This document shows positions 7,483 to 14,034 of a stretch of 19,516 nt of DNA, in pieces; positions within the stretch are counted from its first letter, which is position 1, and every line of letters begins with the position of its first letter. Origin of the DNA: CAZIOH01 sp964540815 (GTDB lineage: Bacteria; Myxococcota_A; Polyangia; Fen-1088). The stretch lies in the NCBI GenBank assembly GCA_964540815.1, contig CAZIOH010000114.1, positions 1 to 19,516 of the forward strand. Reading direction: 5' to 3'. The position numbers and the translations under genes were made by a program. A model generated the notes under the pieces. The model saw nothing but the letters and a program-made list of their open reading frames with translations. It searched no databases and was not told the DNA's origin.

Positions 7483-8532
7483 TCAGGGCCGCGGAGCGCG
7501 CCGAGCCGGGCGGGAGTCGAGACGCTCGAGCGCCCAGCGCGCGGCCTCGGCGACCACCTCGCTCGGATCGGCGCAGAGCCGCTCCACCAGCGCGCGCGCC
7601 GAGGCGTCGCGCTGGGCGCCGAGCGACAGGAGCGCGTTGCGCCGGAAACCGTGGTACTGCGCGCGGGCCACCGCCATCCCGGCGGACAGCCGACGAAAGT
7701 CCTCCTCCGACAGGCCCGCCATCTCCGCGGCGGTGAGGCTGGCCAGCGGGCGCGGCTCGAACCGGCGATCTCCGACCGGAATGTCGTCGCGGTTGAAGGG
7801 GCAGACGTCCTGGCAGATGTCGCAGCCGAAGACCCTGCCCGCGAAGCCGCGGCGGAGCGGGAGCGGCACCAGACCGCGGTTCTCTATCGACTGGTAGGAC
7901 AGGCAGCGGCGCGCGTCGACCACCCCTGGCGAGGGAAACGCGCCGGTCGGGCAGGCCGAGAGGCAGCGGGTGCATTCGCCACATGCAAAGGGGTGGGGTT
8001 GGTCGTACGTATCCACCGCCCGATCGAGGAACATCACCGAGAGGGTCAACCACGACCCCAGCGTCGGATGAATGAGGAGCCCGTTCTTGCCGATCCATCC
8101 CAGCCCCGCCCGCTCGGCCCAGACCTTCTCCATCGCCACGCCGGTGTCCACGCATGCATAGGTCTCGAGCCCGGGCGACAGCTCGAGCAGCCGGCGCCGC
8201 AGGGCCCGCATGCGATCGCGGTGGGCGTAGTGGTAGTCCCGCCCTCGCGCGTAGCTCGCGATGCGGGAGCGCTCGGCGGCGGGGCGACGACACGGGATGC
8301 CGAGCGCCACCACGGTGCGGACGCCGGGCAGGACCTGCCCAGGATCGAGGCGCTCGGGCAGCCGCCGCCGCATCCAGTCCATGTCGGCGGCGTGACCGGC
8401 GGCGAGCCAGCGCTCGAGCGGCCCCGCATCGATGGGCTCCGGACGCGCGAACCCCACCAGGGTGAAGCGGCAGTCGCGAGCGGCCTGGCGAACGGCCGCC
8501 GCATCGAGCGCTGGTGGAGCGGGAGCTTCCAA
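7483..8532 (-). CDS. queG: Epoxyqueuosine reductase QueG
   Basis: QueG is a cobalamin- and iron-sulfur-dependent enzyme that reduces epoxyqueuosine to queuosine in the wobble position of GUN tRNAs (cytoplasm). With the TTG start at 8532 it has 349 residues. The catalytic Asp lies in CVDTG (D129), followed by GLGWIGKNGLLI (143-154). The first [4Fe-4S] motif is CGECTRCLSACPTGA (184-198), a further Cys is C210, and the second motif is CDICQDVCPFN (237-247). A C-terminal HEAT-like tail (about 285-338) is typical of the longer QueG form. The open frame reaches GTG 8643, but those extra 37 codons read through a degenerate hexamer repeat (Arg/Gly-rich nonsense) and are not family sequence. TTG 8532 gives the expected short N-terminus. 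It lies 144 bp after ahpD on the same strand; clpS follows 114 bp downstream. Confidence 0.94.
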   Translation of the reverse strand: MEAPAPPALDAAAVRQAARDCRFTLVGFARPEPIDAGPLERWLAAGHAADMDWMRRRLPERLDPGQVLPGVRTVVALGIPCRRPAAERSRIASYARGRDYHYAHRDRMRALRRRLLELSPGLETYACVDTGVAMEKVWAERAGLGWIGKNGLLIHPTLGSWLTLSVMFLDRAVDTYDQPHPFACGECTRCLSACPTGAFPSPGVVDARRCLSYQSIENRGLVPLPLRRGFAGRVFGCDICQDVCPFNRDDIPVGDRRFEPRPLASLTAAEMAGLSEEDFRRLSAGMAVARAQYHGFRRNALLSLGAQRDASARALVERLCADPSEVVAEAARWALERLDSRPARRAPRP

Positions 8533-8597
8533 GGGTGACCCTGGTTGACACGCTCCCCGCCCGAGGTCAAGGCCACCCTCTCCGGCCCCCGTTCCCC

Positions 8598-8640
8598 GCC
8601 CTCGTCCTCGTCTCCGTCCTCGTCCCCCGTCGCGCTTCGT
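8598..8640. repeat. Degenerate hexamer repeat, CGTCCT-type
   Basis: The gap between ahpD and queG holds a pyrimidine-rich run with a six-base period: CGTCCT, CGTCTC, CGTCCT, CGTCCC, then decay. The flanking bases (from about 8571) are also almost all C and T on the plus strand. The same unit recurs at 15627-15650, and a related GTGTTC/GAGTTC unit at 9312 and 9407. It is intergenic if queG starts at 8532. Confidence 0.6.
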
Positions 8641-8650
8641 CACTGCCGAA

Positions 8651-8664
8651 GGCCCGGCTGGGCC
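8651..8664. terminator. Weak hairpin just 3' of ahpD
   Basis: GGCCC (8651-8655) and GGGCC (8660-8664) can pair around a GGCT loop, 12 bp past the ahpD stop on the minus strand. There is no U-tract, so it is at best a weak or Rho-assisted terminator, and read-through into queG is plausible. Confidence 0.3.
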
Positions 8665-8676
8665 CGTCTGGCTCCC

Positions 8677-9216
8677 TCAGCCCAACTCCAGGCTCACCGC
8701 CACCCCCTGGATGGTCGCCGCGATGCGCACGGCGTCGTGGACCTGGTCCTCGGTGAGGCCGCCCGCCACGACCACGCGCTCGTGCGAGTCCATGCAGGTC
8801 CCACAGCCGTTGATGGCGCTCGCCGCCAGGGAGTAGAGCTCGAAGTCGAGCTTCGAGCCCGCCGGCTTCACCATGCGGTTCATGCGCAGGCGGGCGGGCT
8901 TCTGCGCGTAGTTGGTGTTGCCGACCAGGTGGCGGAAGCGGTAGTAAACGTTGTTCATCGCCATCAGCGCCGCGGCCGCCAGACCATCCTCGACGACGGC
9001 CGGCTCGACCGCCGCCCGCGCGTCGGCCAGGACCGCCGCCTGCAGGCGGGGGTTGCGGGAGGCGGCCGCCGAAGCCACCGCCACCCCCCAGCGCTGGGCG
9101 ACGGACAGGGAGGACTCCGCCATGACCGACTGCAGGTTCAGCTTGAGGTCACGGGCAAGATCCGGGAGCTGATTGCGGAGCTGCTCCGTGGCGGGCATGG
9201 ACATGGAGGTGGACAT
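8677..9216 (-). CDS. ahpD: Alkyl hydroperoxide reductase-type carboxymuconolactone decarboxylase family protein AhpD
   Basis: This 179-residue all-helical protein works in peroxide defence. In Mycobacterium tuberculosis, AhpD passes electrons to AhpC and has weak peroxidase activity of its own. The active-site set is complete and correctly spaced: E126, C138-G-T-C141 and H145 (ELYSLAASAINGCGTCMDSH). This is the same 12- and 7-residue spacing as Mtb E118, C130, C133 and H137. Length also matches (about 177). ATG 9216 gives the family N-terminus; the open frame upstream runs into the repeat-rich intergenic DNA and is not conserved. It is the second gene after ahpC on the same strand, separated by 241 bp that contain a large imperfect inverted repeat. 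Such a pairing normally means a shared function with AhpC, here probably under OxyR. Confidence 0.95.
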   Translation of the reverse strand: MSTSMSMPATEQLRNQLPDLARDLKLNLQSVMAESSLSVAQRWGVAVASAAASRNPRLQAAVLADARAAVEPAVVEDGLAAAALMAMNNVYYRFRHLVGNTNYAQKPARLRMNRMVKPAGSKLDFELYSLAASAINGCGTCMDSHERVVVAGGLTEDQVHDAVRIAATIQGVAVSLELG

Positions 9217-9311
9217 TGGTCTCGGGCTCTCTTTCTCGCGGAACGAATGAGGTGGACGGCGCGCACCAGGCGGCGGAATCGGCAATGGGGCGGATCCGGA
9301 GGGCCAGCGAG

Positions 9312-9447
9312 CGCGTGTCCGAGTCCGTGTTCGAGTTCGAGTGGGGCCAGCGAGGCAAGCGGGACGGCGTGCGTTGGTTCGCGACCCGGGAGCGCCGGCC
9401 TCTGGCCGCTGGCCACTCTCGAACACGAACACGAACTCGAGCCCGCG
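9312..9447. repeat. 41-nt imperfect inverted repeat built from hexamer units, between ahpC and ahpD
   Basis: The arms 9312-9352 and 9407-9447 match at 34 of 41 positions when one is reverse-complemented (counted by hand), with a 54-nt loop. Both arms consist of GAGTTC/GTGTTC-type hexamers followed by GGCCAGCG. An 11-nt direct repeat, GGGCCAGCGAG, is present at 9301-9311 and 9344-9354, flanking the left arm. Transcribed from ahpC, the region could fold into a long hairpin that ends or stabilises the ahpC message before ahpD. It could equally be a decayed mobile or satellite element. Confidence 0.65.
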
Positions 9448-9457
9448 CCTCCCCTCC

Positions 9458-9997
9458 TCACGCCGCGGACAGGGTGGCCTCACCCTTGGTCCAGTTGCAG
9501 GGGCACAGCTCGTCGGTCTGGAGCGCATCGAGCACCCGCAGGACCTCGTCCACGTTGCGGCCGACGTCGAGATCGTTCACCGAGGCGAAGCGGATGACGC
9601 CCTCCGGATCGACCACGAACGTGGCGCGCAGCGGGACACCGGCTTCGCGGTGCAAGATCCCCAGCGCCGAGGAGAGCTCGCGCTTGATGTCCGCCAGCAT
9701 CGGGAACGGCAGGGTGCGCAGATCCGGGTGATCCTTGCGCCAGGCCAGGTGCACGTACTCGGAGTCGATGCTGGCGCCCAGCAACTGGGCGTCGCGATCG
9801 GCGAAGTCCGGGTTCTTGCGGCCGAAGGCCGCGATCTCGGTCGGGCAGACGAACGTGAAGTCCTTCGGCCAGAAGAACACCACCTTCCACTTGCCCGCGA
9901 AGTCGTCGCTCGAGATCTCCTGGAACTCCTTGCCCTTCTCGGTCGAGACCACCGCCTGCATGCGAAAGGTCGGAAACCTGTCTCCTACGGTCAACAT
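9458..9997 (-). CDS. ahpC: Alkyl hydroperoxide reductase subunit AhpC (peroxiredoxin)
   Basis: This 179-residue 2-Cys peroxiredoxin reduces hydrogen peroxide, organic peroxides and peroxynitrite in the cytoplasm. The peroxidatic Cys is C51 in DFTFVCPTE (47-54). The C-terminus carries CPCNW (C165, C167), the three-cysteine arrangement known from mycobacterial AhpC, which is recycled by AhpD rather than AhpF. This fits the ahpD gene downstream and the absence of ahpF here. AGGAG lies 7 nt before the ATG at 9997, a strong ribosome site. The gene is divergent from oxyR, and its promoter region has a -10/-35 pair with an OxyR-type site just upstream, so peroxide induction by OxyR is expected. Identification is secure. 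Confidence 0.97.
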   Translation of the reverse strand: MLTVGDRFPTFRMQAVVSTEKGKEFQEISSDDFAGKWKVVFFWPKDFTFVCPTEIAAFGRKNPDFADRDAQLLGASIDSEYVHLAWRKDHPDLRTLPFPMLADIKRELSSALGILHREAGVPLRATFVVDPEGVIRFASVNDLDVGRNVDEVLRVLDALQTDELCPCNWTKGEATLSAA

Positions 9998-10120
9998 GAG
10001 CTTTCTCCTCGTGAAGTGTGACGTGTGCGCGCGACGCCGGCGTTGGCCCCGAAGAGCCGGCCGACCCGCAGCTTCTTCTTCTGCTGGGGCAGGACCAGAC
10101 GTCCTCGCCGTGCAGGGTTG

Positions 10121-10149
10121 AATATGGTCACCCCTGGCGGCGGGGCCAA
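10121..10149 (-). promoter_or_regulatory. Candidate ahpC promoter
   Basis: On the minus strand TTGGCC (10149-10144) and CATATT (10126-10121) are separated by exactly 17 bp. The -35 keeps TTG and the -10 matches four of six bases, which suits an activator-dependent promoter. The OxyR-type site begins directly upstream of the -35, the usual arrangement for OxyR contacting RNA polymerase. The leader to the ahpC ATG would be about 115 nt. Confidence 0.5.
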
Positions 10150-10186
10150 GACATTGATGGTTTCAGTGTGATAGCTTTTGGTTATC
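10149..10186. promoter_or_regulatory. OxyR operator between ahpC and oxyR
   Basis: GATAGCTTTTGGTTATC at 10170-10186 is a near-palindrome (GATA-N9-TATC) and matches most fixed bases of the ATAGnTnnnAnCTAT half-operator of OxyR. A second, weaker match lies exactly 22 bp away at 10149-10163, the spacing expected for a tetramer bound to two adjacent sites. It adjoins the ahpC -35 and lies 22 bp before the oxyR GTG, so it could both activate ahpC and repress oxyR. Confidence 0.6.
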
Positions 10187-10207
10187 GTGCGCCCCGCGCC
10201 CCTCCCG

Positions 10208-11125
10208 GTGACCCTCCGGCAGCTGCAGTACCTGGTGGCGGTGGTCGATCAGCGGACGTTTCGCCGGGCGGCCGAGGTGTGTGGGGTCTCGCAGCCGGCG
10301 CTGAGCGCGCAGATCGCGACGCTCGAGAGCGCCCTCGACGTGCAGCTCCTCGAGCGCGATCGTCGCTCGGTCCGCCTGACCCCGGCGGGCAAGCAGGTGC
10401 TCGAGCGCGCCCGGCGGCTGCTGGTGGAGGCGGAGGATCTCTCGGACGCCGCCAGATCCCTGTCCGACCCCCTGTCGGGCGAGCTGCGCATCGGGATCAT
10501 CCCCACCATCTCGCCCTACCTGCTGCCCCAGATCGTTCCCGCGCTCCGGCGCCAGGCGCCCCGCCTCACGCTGTACTGGATCGAGGAGCGGACGGACACG
10601 CTGGTCCGCAAGGTCGAGGCCGGTGAGCTCGATGCCGCCCTGCTGGCCCTCGAGGCGCGGCTCGGGGATTTGCAGCAGCTCGCGCTCGGCCGGGATCCCT
10701 TCGTGCTGGCGATGGCCCCCGTCCACCGGCTGGCGGCGCGCACCACGCCGGCCCGCCTCGACGAGCTCGACGGGGTCGATCTCCTGCTGCTCGATGACGG
10801 GCACTGCCTGCGGGAGCAGGCCCTGGCGGCCTGCAAGCGCACCGACGCCCATGAGCTCGACTTCCGCGCCACCAGCCTGCCCACGCTGGTTCAGATGGTG
10901 GCGGCCGGAACCGGCGTCACCTTGCTGCCGAGGCTGGCGATTCCGGTCGAGACGCACAACACGCGGCTCACCCTCCGCCGGTTCGCACCGCCGGTTCCCG
11001 AACGCACGATCGGGCTGGTCTGGCGCAAGGGCTCCTCGGCCTCCCCTGCCCTCGAGGTGGTTGGTGAGACCATCCGCGGTACCCTCGCCCGCATGGAGCC
11101 CAGGCTCGAGAAGGCCCTGCCCTGA
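10208..11125 (+). CDS. oxyR: Hydrogen peroxide-inducible transcriptional activator OxyR (LysR family)
   Basis: This LysR-type regulator has an N-terminal winged helix-turn-helix (1-60, RTFRRAAEVCGVSQPALSAQI) and a C-terminal sensing domain. The peroxide switch is complete: C200 in LLLLDDGHCLREQALAAC and C209, equivalent to Cys199 and Cys208 of E. coli OxyR, which form a disulfide on oxidation. GTG 10208 was chosen over TTG 10178 and GTG 10187. It gives 305 residues (the length of E. coli OxyR), puts the cysteines one residue from the E. coli numbering and starts TLRQLQYLVAV like other OxyR proteins. The earlier TTG would lie inside the operator. No clear ribosome site precedes it. It is divergent from ahpC and should activate ahpC and probably ahpD. 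Confidence 0.95.
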   Translation: MTLRQLQYLVAVVDQRTFRRAAEVCGVSQPALSAQIATLESALDVQLLERDRRSVRLTPAGKQVLERARRLLVEAEDLSDAARSLSDPLSGELRIGIIPTISPYLLPQIVPALRRQAPRLTLYWIEERTDTLVRKVEAGELDAALLALEARLGDLQQLALGRDPFVLAMAPVHRLAARTTPARLDELDGVDLLLLDDGHCLREQALAACKRTDAHELDFRATSLPTLVQMVAAGTGVTLLPRLAIPVETHNTRLTLRRFAPPVPERTIGLVWRKGSSASPALEVVGETIRGTLARMEPRLEKALP

Positions 11126-11136
11126 GCGGCGAGCCC

Positions 11137-11889
11137 TCAGGCCGCGAACAGACGGCCGAGGAGGGGCCATCCCCAGAGCGCGCCGAGGCAGAGCGCGAAG
11201 GTGCCGGTCGCGGTGCCGAGCCAGCGGTCGACACCGGGGCGGCGGCCGAGACGCGACAGAGGCCACCCCGCCAGGCCCGAGAGCAGCGCCATCCCGAGGA
11301 TGGAGCCGAAGCCGAAGAGGCCCACGGTGATCAGGCGCCCGGCCACGGTCGGAAAGCGACTGGCCACCAGCGCCGTCACGGCCCCACTTCCGGCGAGCCC
11401 ATGCACGAGACCGACCGCGAGCGGCCGCCGGAAGACCGTGGCAGGGACGCCCGGACGCCGCCGGACCTGCCAGCCACCGACGAGATGGGGATGGGCGTGT
11501 GCACCCGCGTGGGCATGGGCATCGGCATGGGCACGAGGGGGTCCGGCCGGCGCGGTGACCAGCGTGTCAGCGACCCCGCGCCCCCAAGCCCGGCGCACGG
11601 AGCGGCCCCCGAGCAGCACCAGCATCACCGCCACGCCCAGCTCGAACGCATCCGCCAGGCGGTCGGGCAGGCCCGTCCCCAGCACCGCCAGCGCCGTGGC
11701 GACCGCCAGCAAGGACAGGGTGTGCCCGACGCCCCACAGGACGCCGAGCCACGCTCCCGCTCCCCCCGTGCGGGGCTCGGTCATGAGGGTCGACACCGCC
11801 GCCAGGTGGTCGGGCTCGAGGGCGTGCCGCATCCCGAGCGCCAGCCCCACCGCCCAGAACGACCAGGTGGACATCGAGACCAACGACAT
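11137..11889 (-). CDS. Nickel/cobalt transporter-like integral membrane permease
   Basis: This protein of about 250 residues has roughly six hydrophobic segments. The first helix carries GMRHALEPDHLAAVSTL (19-35), with the HX4DH signature of nickel/cobalt permeases (NiCoT/NicO/UreH-like), and a second helix has GVGHTLSLL (53-61). A cytoplasmic-type loop at 121-135 is packed with His alternating with Ala/Asp (seven His within 15 residues), a typical metal-binding loop. A third conserved His-containing helix (LAVGLVHGLAGSGAVTAL) follows. Ni2+ or Co2+ uptake or efflux is likely, but direction and metal are not decided by sequence, and no hydrogenase or urease genes are nearby. ATG 11889 was chosen at the point where membrane-protein sequence begins; ATG 11874 is an alternative. 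It is divergent from regB and convergent with oxyR (11 bp between the stop codons). Confidence 0.8.
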   Translation of the reverse strand: MSLVSMSTWSFWAVGLALGMRHALEPDHLAAVSTLMTEPRTGGAGAWLGVLWGVGHTLSLLAVATALAVLGTGLPDRLADAFELGVAVMLVLLGGRSVRRAWGRGVADTLVTAPAGPPRAHADAHAHAGAHAHPHLVGGWQVRRRPGVPATVFRRPLAVGLVHGLAGSGAVTALVASRFPTVAGRLITVGLFGFGSILGMALLSGLAGWPLSRLGRRPGVDRWLGTATGTFALCLGALWGWPLLGRLFAA

Positions 11890-12101
11890 GCGCGTGCGTC
11901 GTTCGTAGCACGAATTTCCAAAGACGTACTCCCATTTTGCGGTGGAGCAGGCAGCTGGCCGGACCCCGCTGCCGGACCCCGCTGCCGTGCCCCGCGCGCC
12001 GCGCGCCGGAGGTGGACCACCGCCGAAGGTGGACGACCATTGTCGGCTGCGAAAAAATGACACAGGCGGCGGACCGCGGGAGTCTGATAGACGCACGAAA
12101 G

Positions 12102-13433
12102 ATGTCCCGCGCCCGGTCGCCACAGCATCCGAACCGCATCAACTTCGGTTGGCTGCTGAGGCTGCGCGGCTGGATGGTGGCCGGGCAGTTCTTGGCCATC
12201 GCGGGCGCTCGGCTGGGGCTGGGGCTCGACCTTCCGGTCGGGGCGCTGCTCGCCATCGTGGCCGCGGAGGCGGCCCTCAACGTGGCCGGCGCGCTCGCGC
12301 AACGCCGGCGCGAGCCCAAGGAGTGGTGGCTGGTGGCCATCATGGCCTGCGACATCGTCTCGTTCACGAGCCTCCTCTCCCTCACCGGGGGTCCCTCCAA
12401 CCCCTTCAGCTTCCTGTACCTGGTGCAGATTGCCCTGGCGGCGATCACGGTGCGCGCCGGCTGGTCCTGGGCGCTCACGGGGCTCGCGCTCCTCGGCTCG
12501 GCGGTGCTGTTCGTGGTGCCGGATCGCTGGCACCTTGGTTTGCCTGCTGGAATGCCTGGAGCTCCTCCTGGGAGCGCGCAACACCCCCACTCCATGGAGC
12601 TGGACATGGAGCTGCACCTGCGCGGGATGTGGGTGGCCTTCGGCGTTGCGGCGGCCTTCATCGTGTACTTCCTGTTCCGGGTGCGGCACGCCCTCGAGCG
12701 CCGGGAGGCCGAGCTGGCCGAATCGCGGCGCGCCACTGCGCGGCAGGAACGGCTCGCCTCACTGGCCACCCTGGCGGCCGGGGCCGCGCACGAGCTCGCC
12801 ACGCCGCTCGCCACCATCGCCGTGGCGGTCAAGGAGCTCGAGCGCGGCCAGCGGGCGTGGGACGGGACCCTGGCGGCGACGGGCGACGCCCTCGCCGACG
12901 TGCGCCTCATCCGAGAGCAGGTCGATCGCTGCCGGGGCATCCTCGAGCGCATGTCCTCCGACGCGGGCGAGAGCGGCGGCGAGGCCTGGGCACCGTTGAC
13001 GATTCCCGAGCTCGTGCGCACGACCTTGCTCGGGCTTTCGGGCACCGCTCCAGTTCGCCAGGAGCTCGCCGCCGAGGTGTTGCCCCTGCGGGTCCGGGCT
13101 CCGCAGCGCGCGCTGGCCCAGGCCCTGCGCGGGCTCGTGCGGAACGCCCAGGAGGCGGCACCGGAAGGCGAGCCGGTCCACCTGCGGGTGCAGACGTCGA
13201 GCGCGCGCCTGATCTTCAGCGTCGAGGACCGCGGGCCGGGCATTCCCGCCGAGACGCTCGAGCGGCTCGGTGAGCCCTTCTTCACGACCAAGCCCGCCGG
13301 GGTGGGCATGGGCCTCGGGATCTTCCTGGCCCGCGCCGTCGCCGAGCGGCTCGGGGGAAGCCTGCACATCGACTCCCGCATAGGCAGGGGCACGGTGGCC
13401 GAGCTCAGCTTGCCGATCGAGACGGAGCGATGA
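12102..13433 (+). CDS. regB: Redox sensor histidine kinase RegB/PrrB/ActS type
   Basis: This 443-residue membrane kinase has six predicted helices (about 17-39, 47-66, 75-94, 101-117, 122-139, 174-193). It carries GGPSNPF (96-102), the conserved GGxxNPF quinone-binding signature of RegB. The H-box is AAHELATPLATI with H230. C277 in QVDRCRGILERM is placed like the redox-active Cys265 of Rhodobacter capsulatus RegB. The ATPase domain has N348, DRGPG (376-380) and GMGLGIF (402-408). Together these indicate a kinase that reads the quinone pool and oxygen/redox state. ATG 12102 was preferred to TTG 11937 and ATG 12057 because the codons between 12057 and 12102 (AGT, ATA, GCA, CGA) are unlike this genome's coding DNA. 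The Met/His-rich periplasmic loop (142-175) may bind metal. Its stop overlaps regA by four bases. Confidence 0.93.
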   Translation: MSRARSPQHPNRINFGWLLRLRGWMVAGQFLAIAGARLGLGLDLPVGALLAIVAAEAALNVAGALAQRRREPKEWWLVAIMACDIVSFTSLLSLTGGPSNPFSFLYLVQIALAAITVRAGWSWALTGLALLGSAVLFVVPDRWHLGLPAGMPGAPPGSAQHPHSMELDMELHLRGMWVAFGVAAAFIVYFLFRVRHALERREAELAESRRATARQERLASLATLAAGAAHELATPLATIAVAVKELERGQRAWDGTLAATGDALADVRLIREQVDRCRGILERMSSDAGESGGEAWAPLTIPELVRTTLLGLSGTAPVRQELAAEVLPLRVRAPQRALAQALRGLVRNAQEAAPEGEPVHLRVQTSSARLIFSVEDRGPGIPAETLERLGEPFFTTKPAGVGMGLGIFLARAVAERLGGSLHIDSRIGRGTVAELSLPIETER

Positions 13434-13972
13434 CCGGGCGCACGCTCTTGCTGGTGGACGACGACGAGGCGTTCCGTGAGCGGATGGCCCGCGCCATGCG
13501 CACGCGAGGCTTCGAGGTGTGGACGGCCGACGGGCAGGACAGCGCGCTGCGAGCCGCCGCGACCCACCGGCCCGAGGTGGCGATCATCGATCTGCGGCTC
13601 CCCAAGGGCAGTGGGCACGAGGTCGCCCGGGGAATCGCGGCCGCGAGCCCCGAGACCCGGCTGGTGATCCTGACCGGGTACGGGAGCATCGCCTCGGCGG
13701 TCGAGGCGATCCAGGGCGGCGTCGATCAGTACCTGAGCAAGCCGCTCGACGCGGACGAGCTGGTGGCCGCCATCGACAAGCTGGAACGGGGTCGGCGCGC
13801 GCCGCTCCCCCCGGCGACCGAGGGGACCCCCTCCCTGGCCCGCGCCGAGTGGGAGCACATCCAGCGGGTGCTGGGGGATTCCGGCGGAAATGTGTCGGAG
13901 GCGGCGCGACGACTGGGAATCGCTCGCCGCACGCTGCAGCTCAAGCTCAAGAAGTACCCGCCGAAAGTCTAG
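13430..13972 (+). CDS. regA: Response regulator RegA/PrrA/ActR type
   Basis: This 180-residue two-domain regulator is the partner of the RegB kinase. The receiver domain (1-120) has D10 and D11, the phosphorylation site D54 (AIIDLRLPKGSG), T82 and K104. After a Pro linker (125-134), the C-terminal Fis-like helix-turn-helix reads LARAEWEHIQRVLGDSGGNV, then SEAARRLGIARRTLQLKLKK and PP, which is nearly the invariant RegA/PrrA DNA-binding sequence. The family controls respiration, cytochromes, nitrogen and carbon metabolism according to redox state. ATGA overlap with regB makes the pair translationally coupled. A multiheme cytochrome starts 62 bp downstream on the same strand and may be in the same transcript. 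Identification is secure; its targets in this organism are unknown. Confidence 0.95.
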   Translation: MTGRTLLLVDDDEAFRERMARAMRTRGFEVWTADGQDSALRAAATHRPEVAIIDLRLPKGSGHEVARGIAAASPETRLVILTGYGSIASAVEAIQGGVDQYLSKPLDADELVAAIDKLERGRRAPLPPATEGTPSLARAEWEHIQRVLGDSGGNVSEAARRLGIARRTLQLKLKKYPPKV

Positions 13973-14034
13973 AAAGGGATCCGGACGAAGCGCATGGCGC
14001 GCCCGGCCCGGAGCCACCCATACTGGTGAGGACC

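Noticed and set aside
8545..8570. TTGAC...GTCAA dyad upstream of queG resembling a MerR-type operator
   Set aside because: The arms are only five bases, no -10 at the required spacing is visible, and no MerR-family gene is nearby.
8598..8640. CRISPR-like array
   Set aside because: Units are only six bases with no spacers and no cas genes in the window.
8533..8643. 37-residue N-terminal extension of QueG from GTG 8643
   Set aside because: It translates the hexamer repeat into Arg/Gly-rich sequence with no counterpart in the family; TTG 8532 gives a normal QueG.
11937..12101. N-terminal extension of RegB from TTG 11937 or ATG 12057
   Set aside because: Codon use is unlike the neighbouring coding DNA, there is no ribosome site, and the AT-rich possible RegA box would lie inside it.
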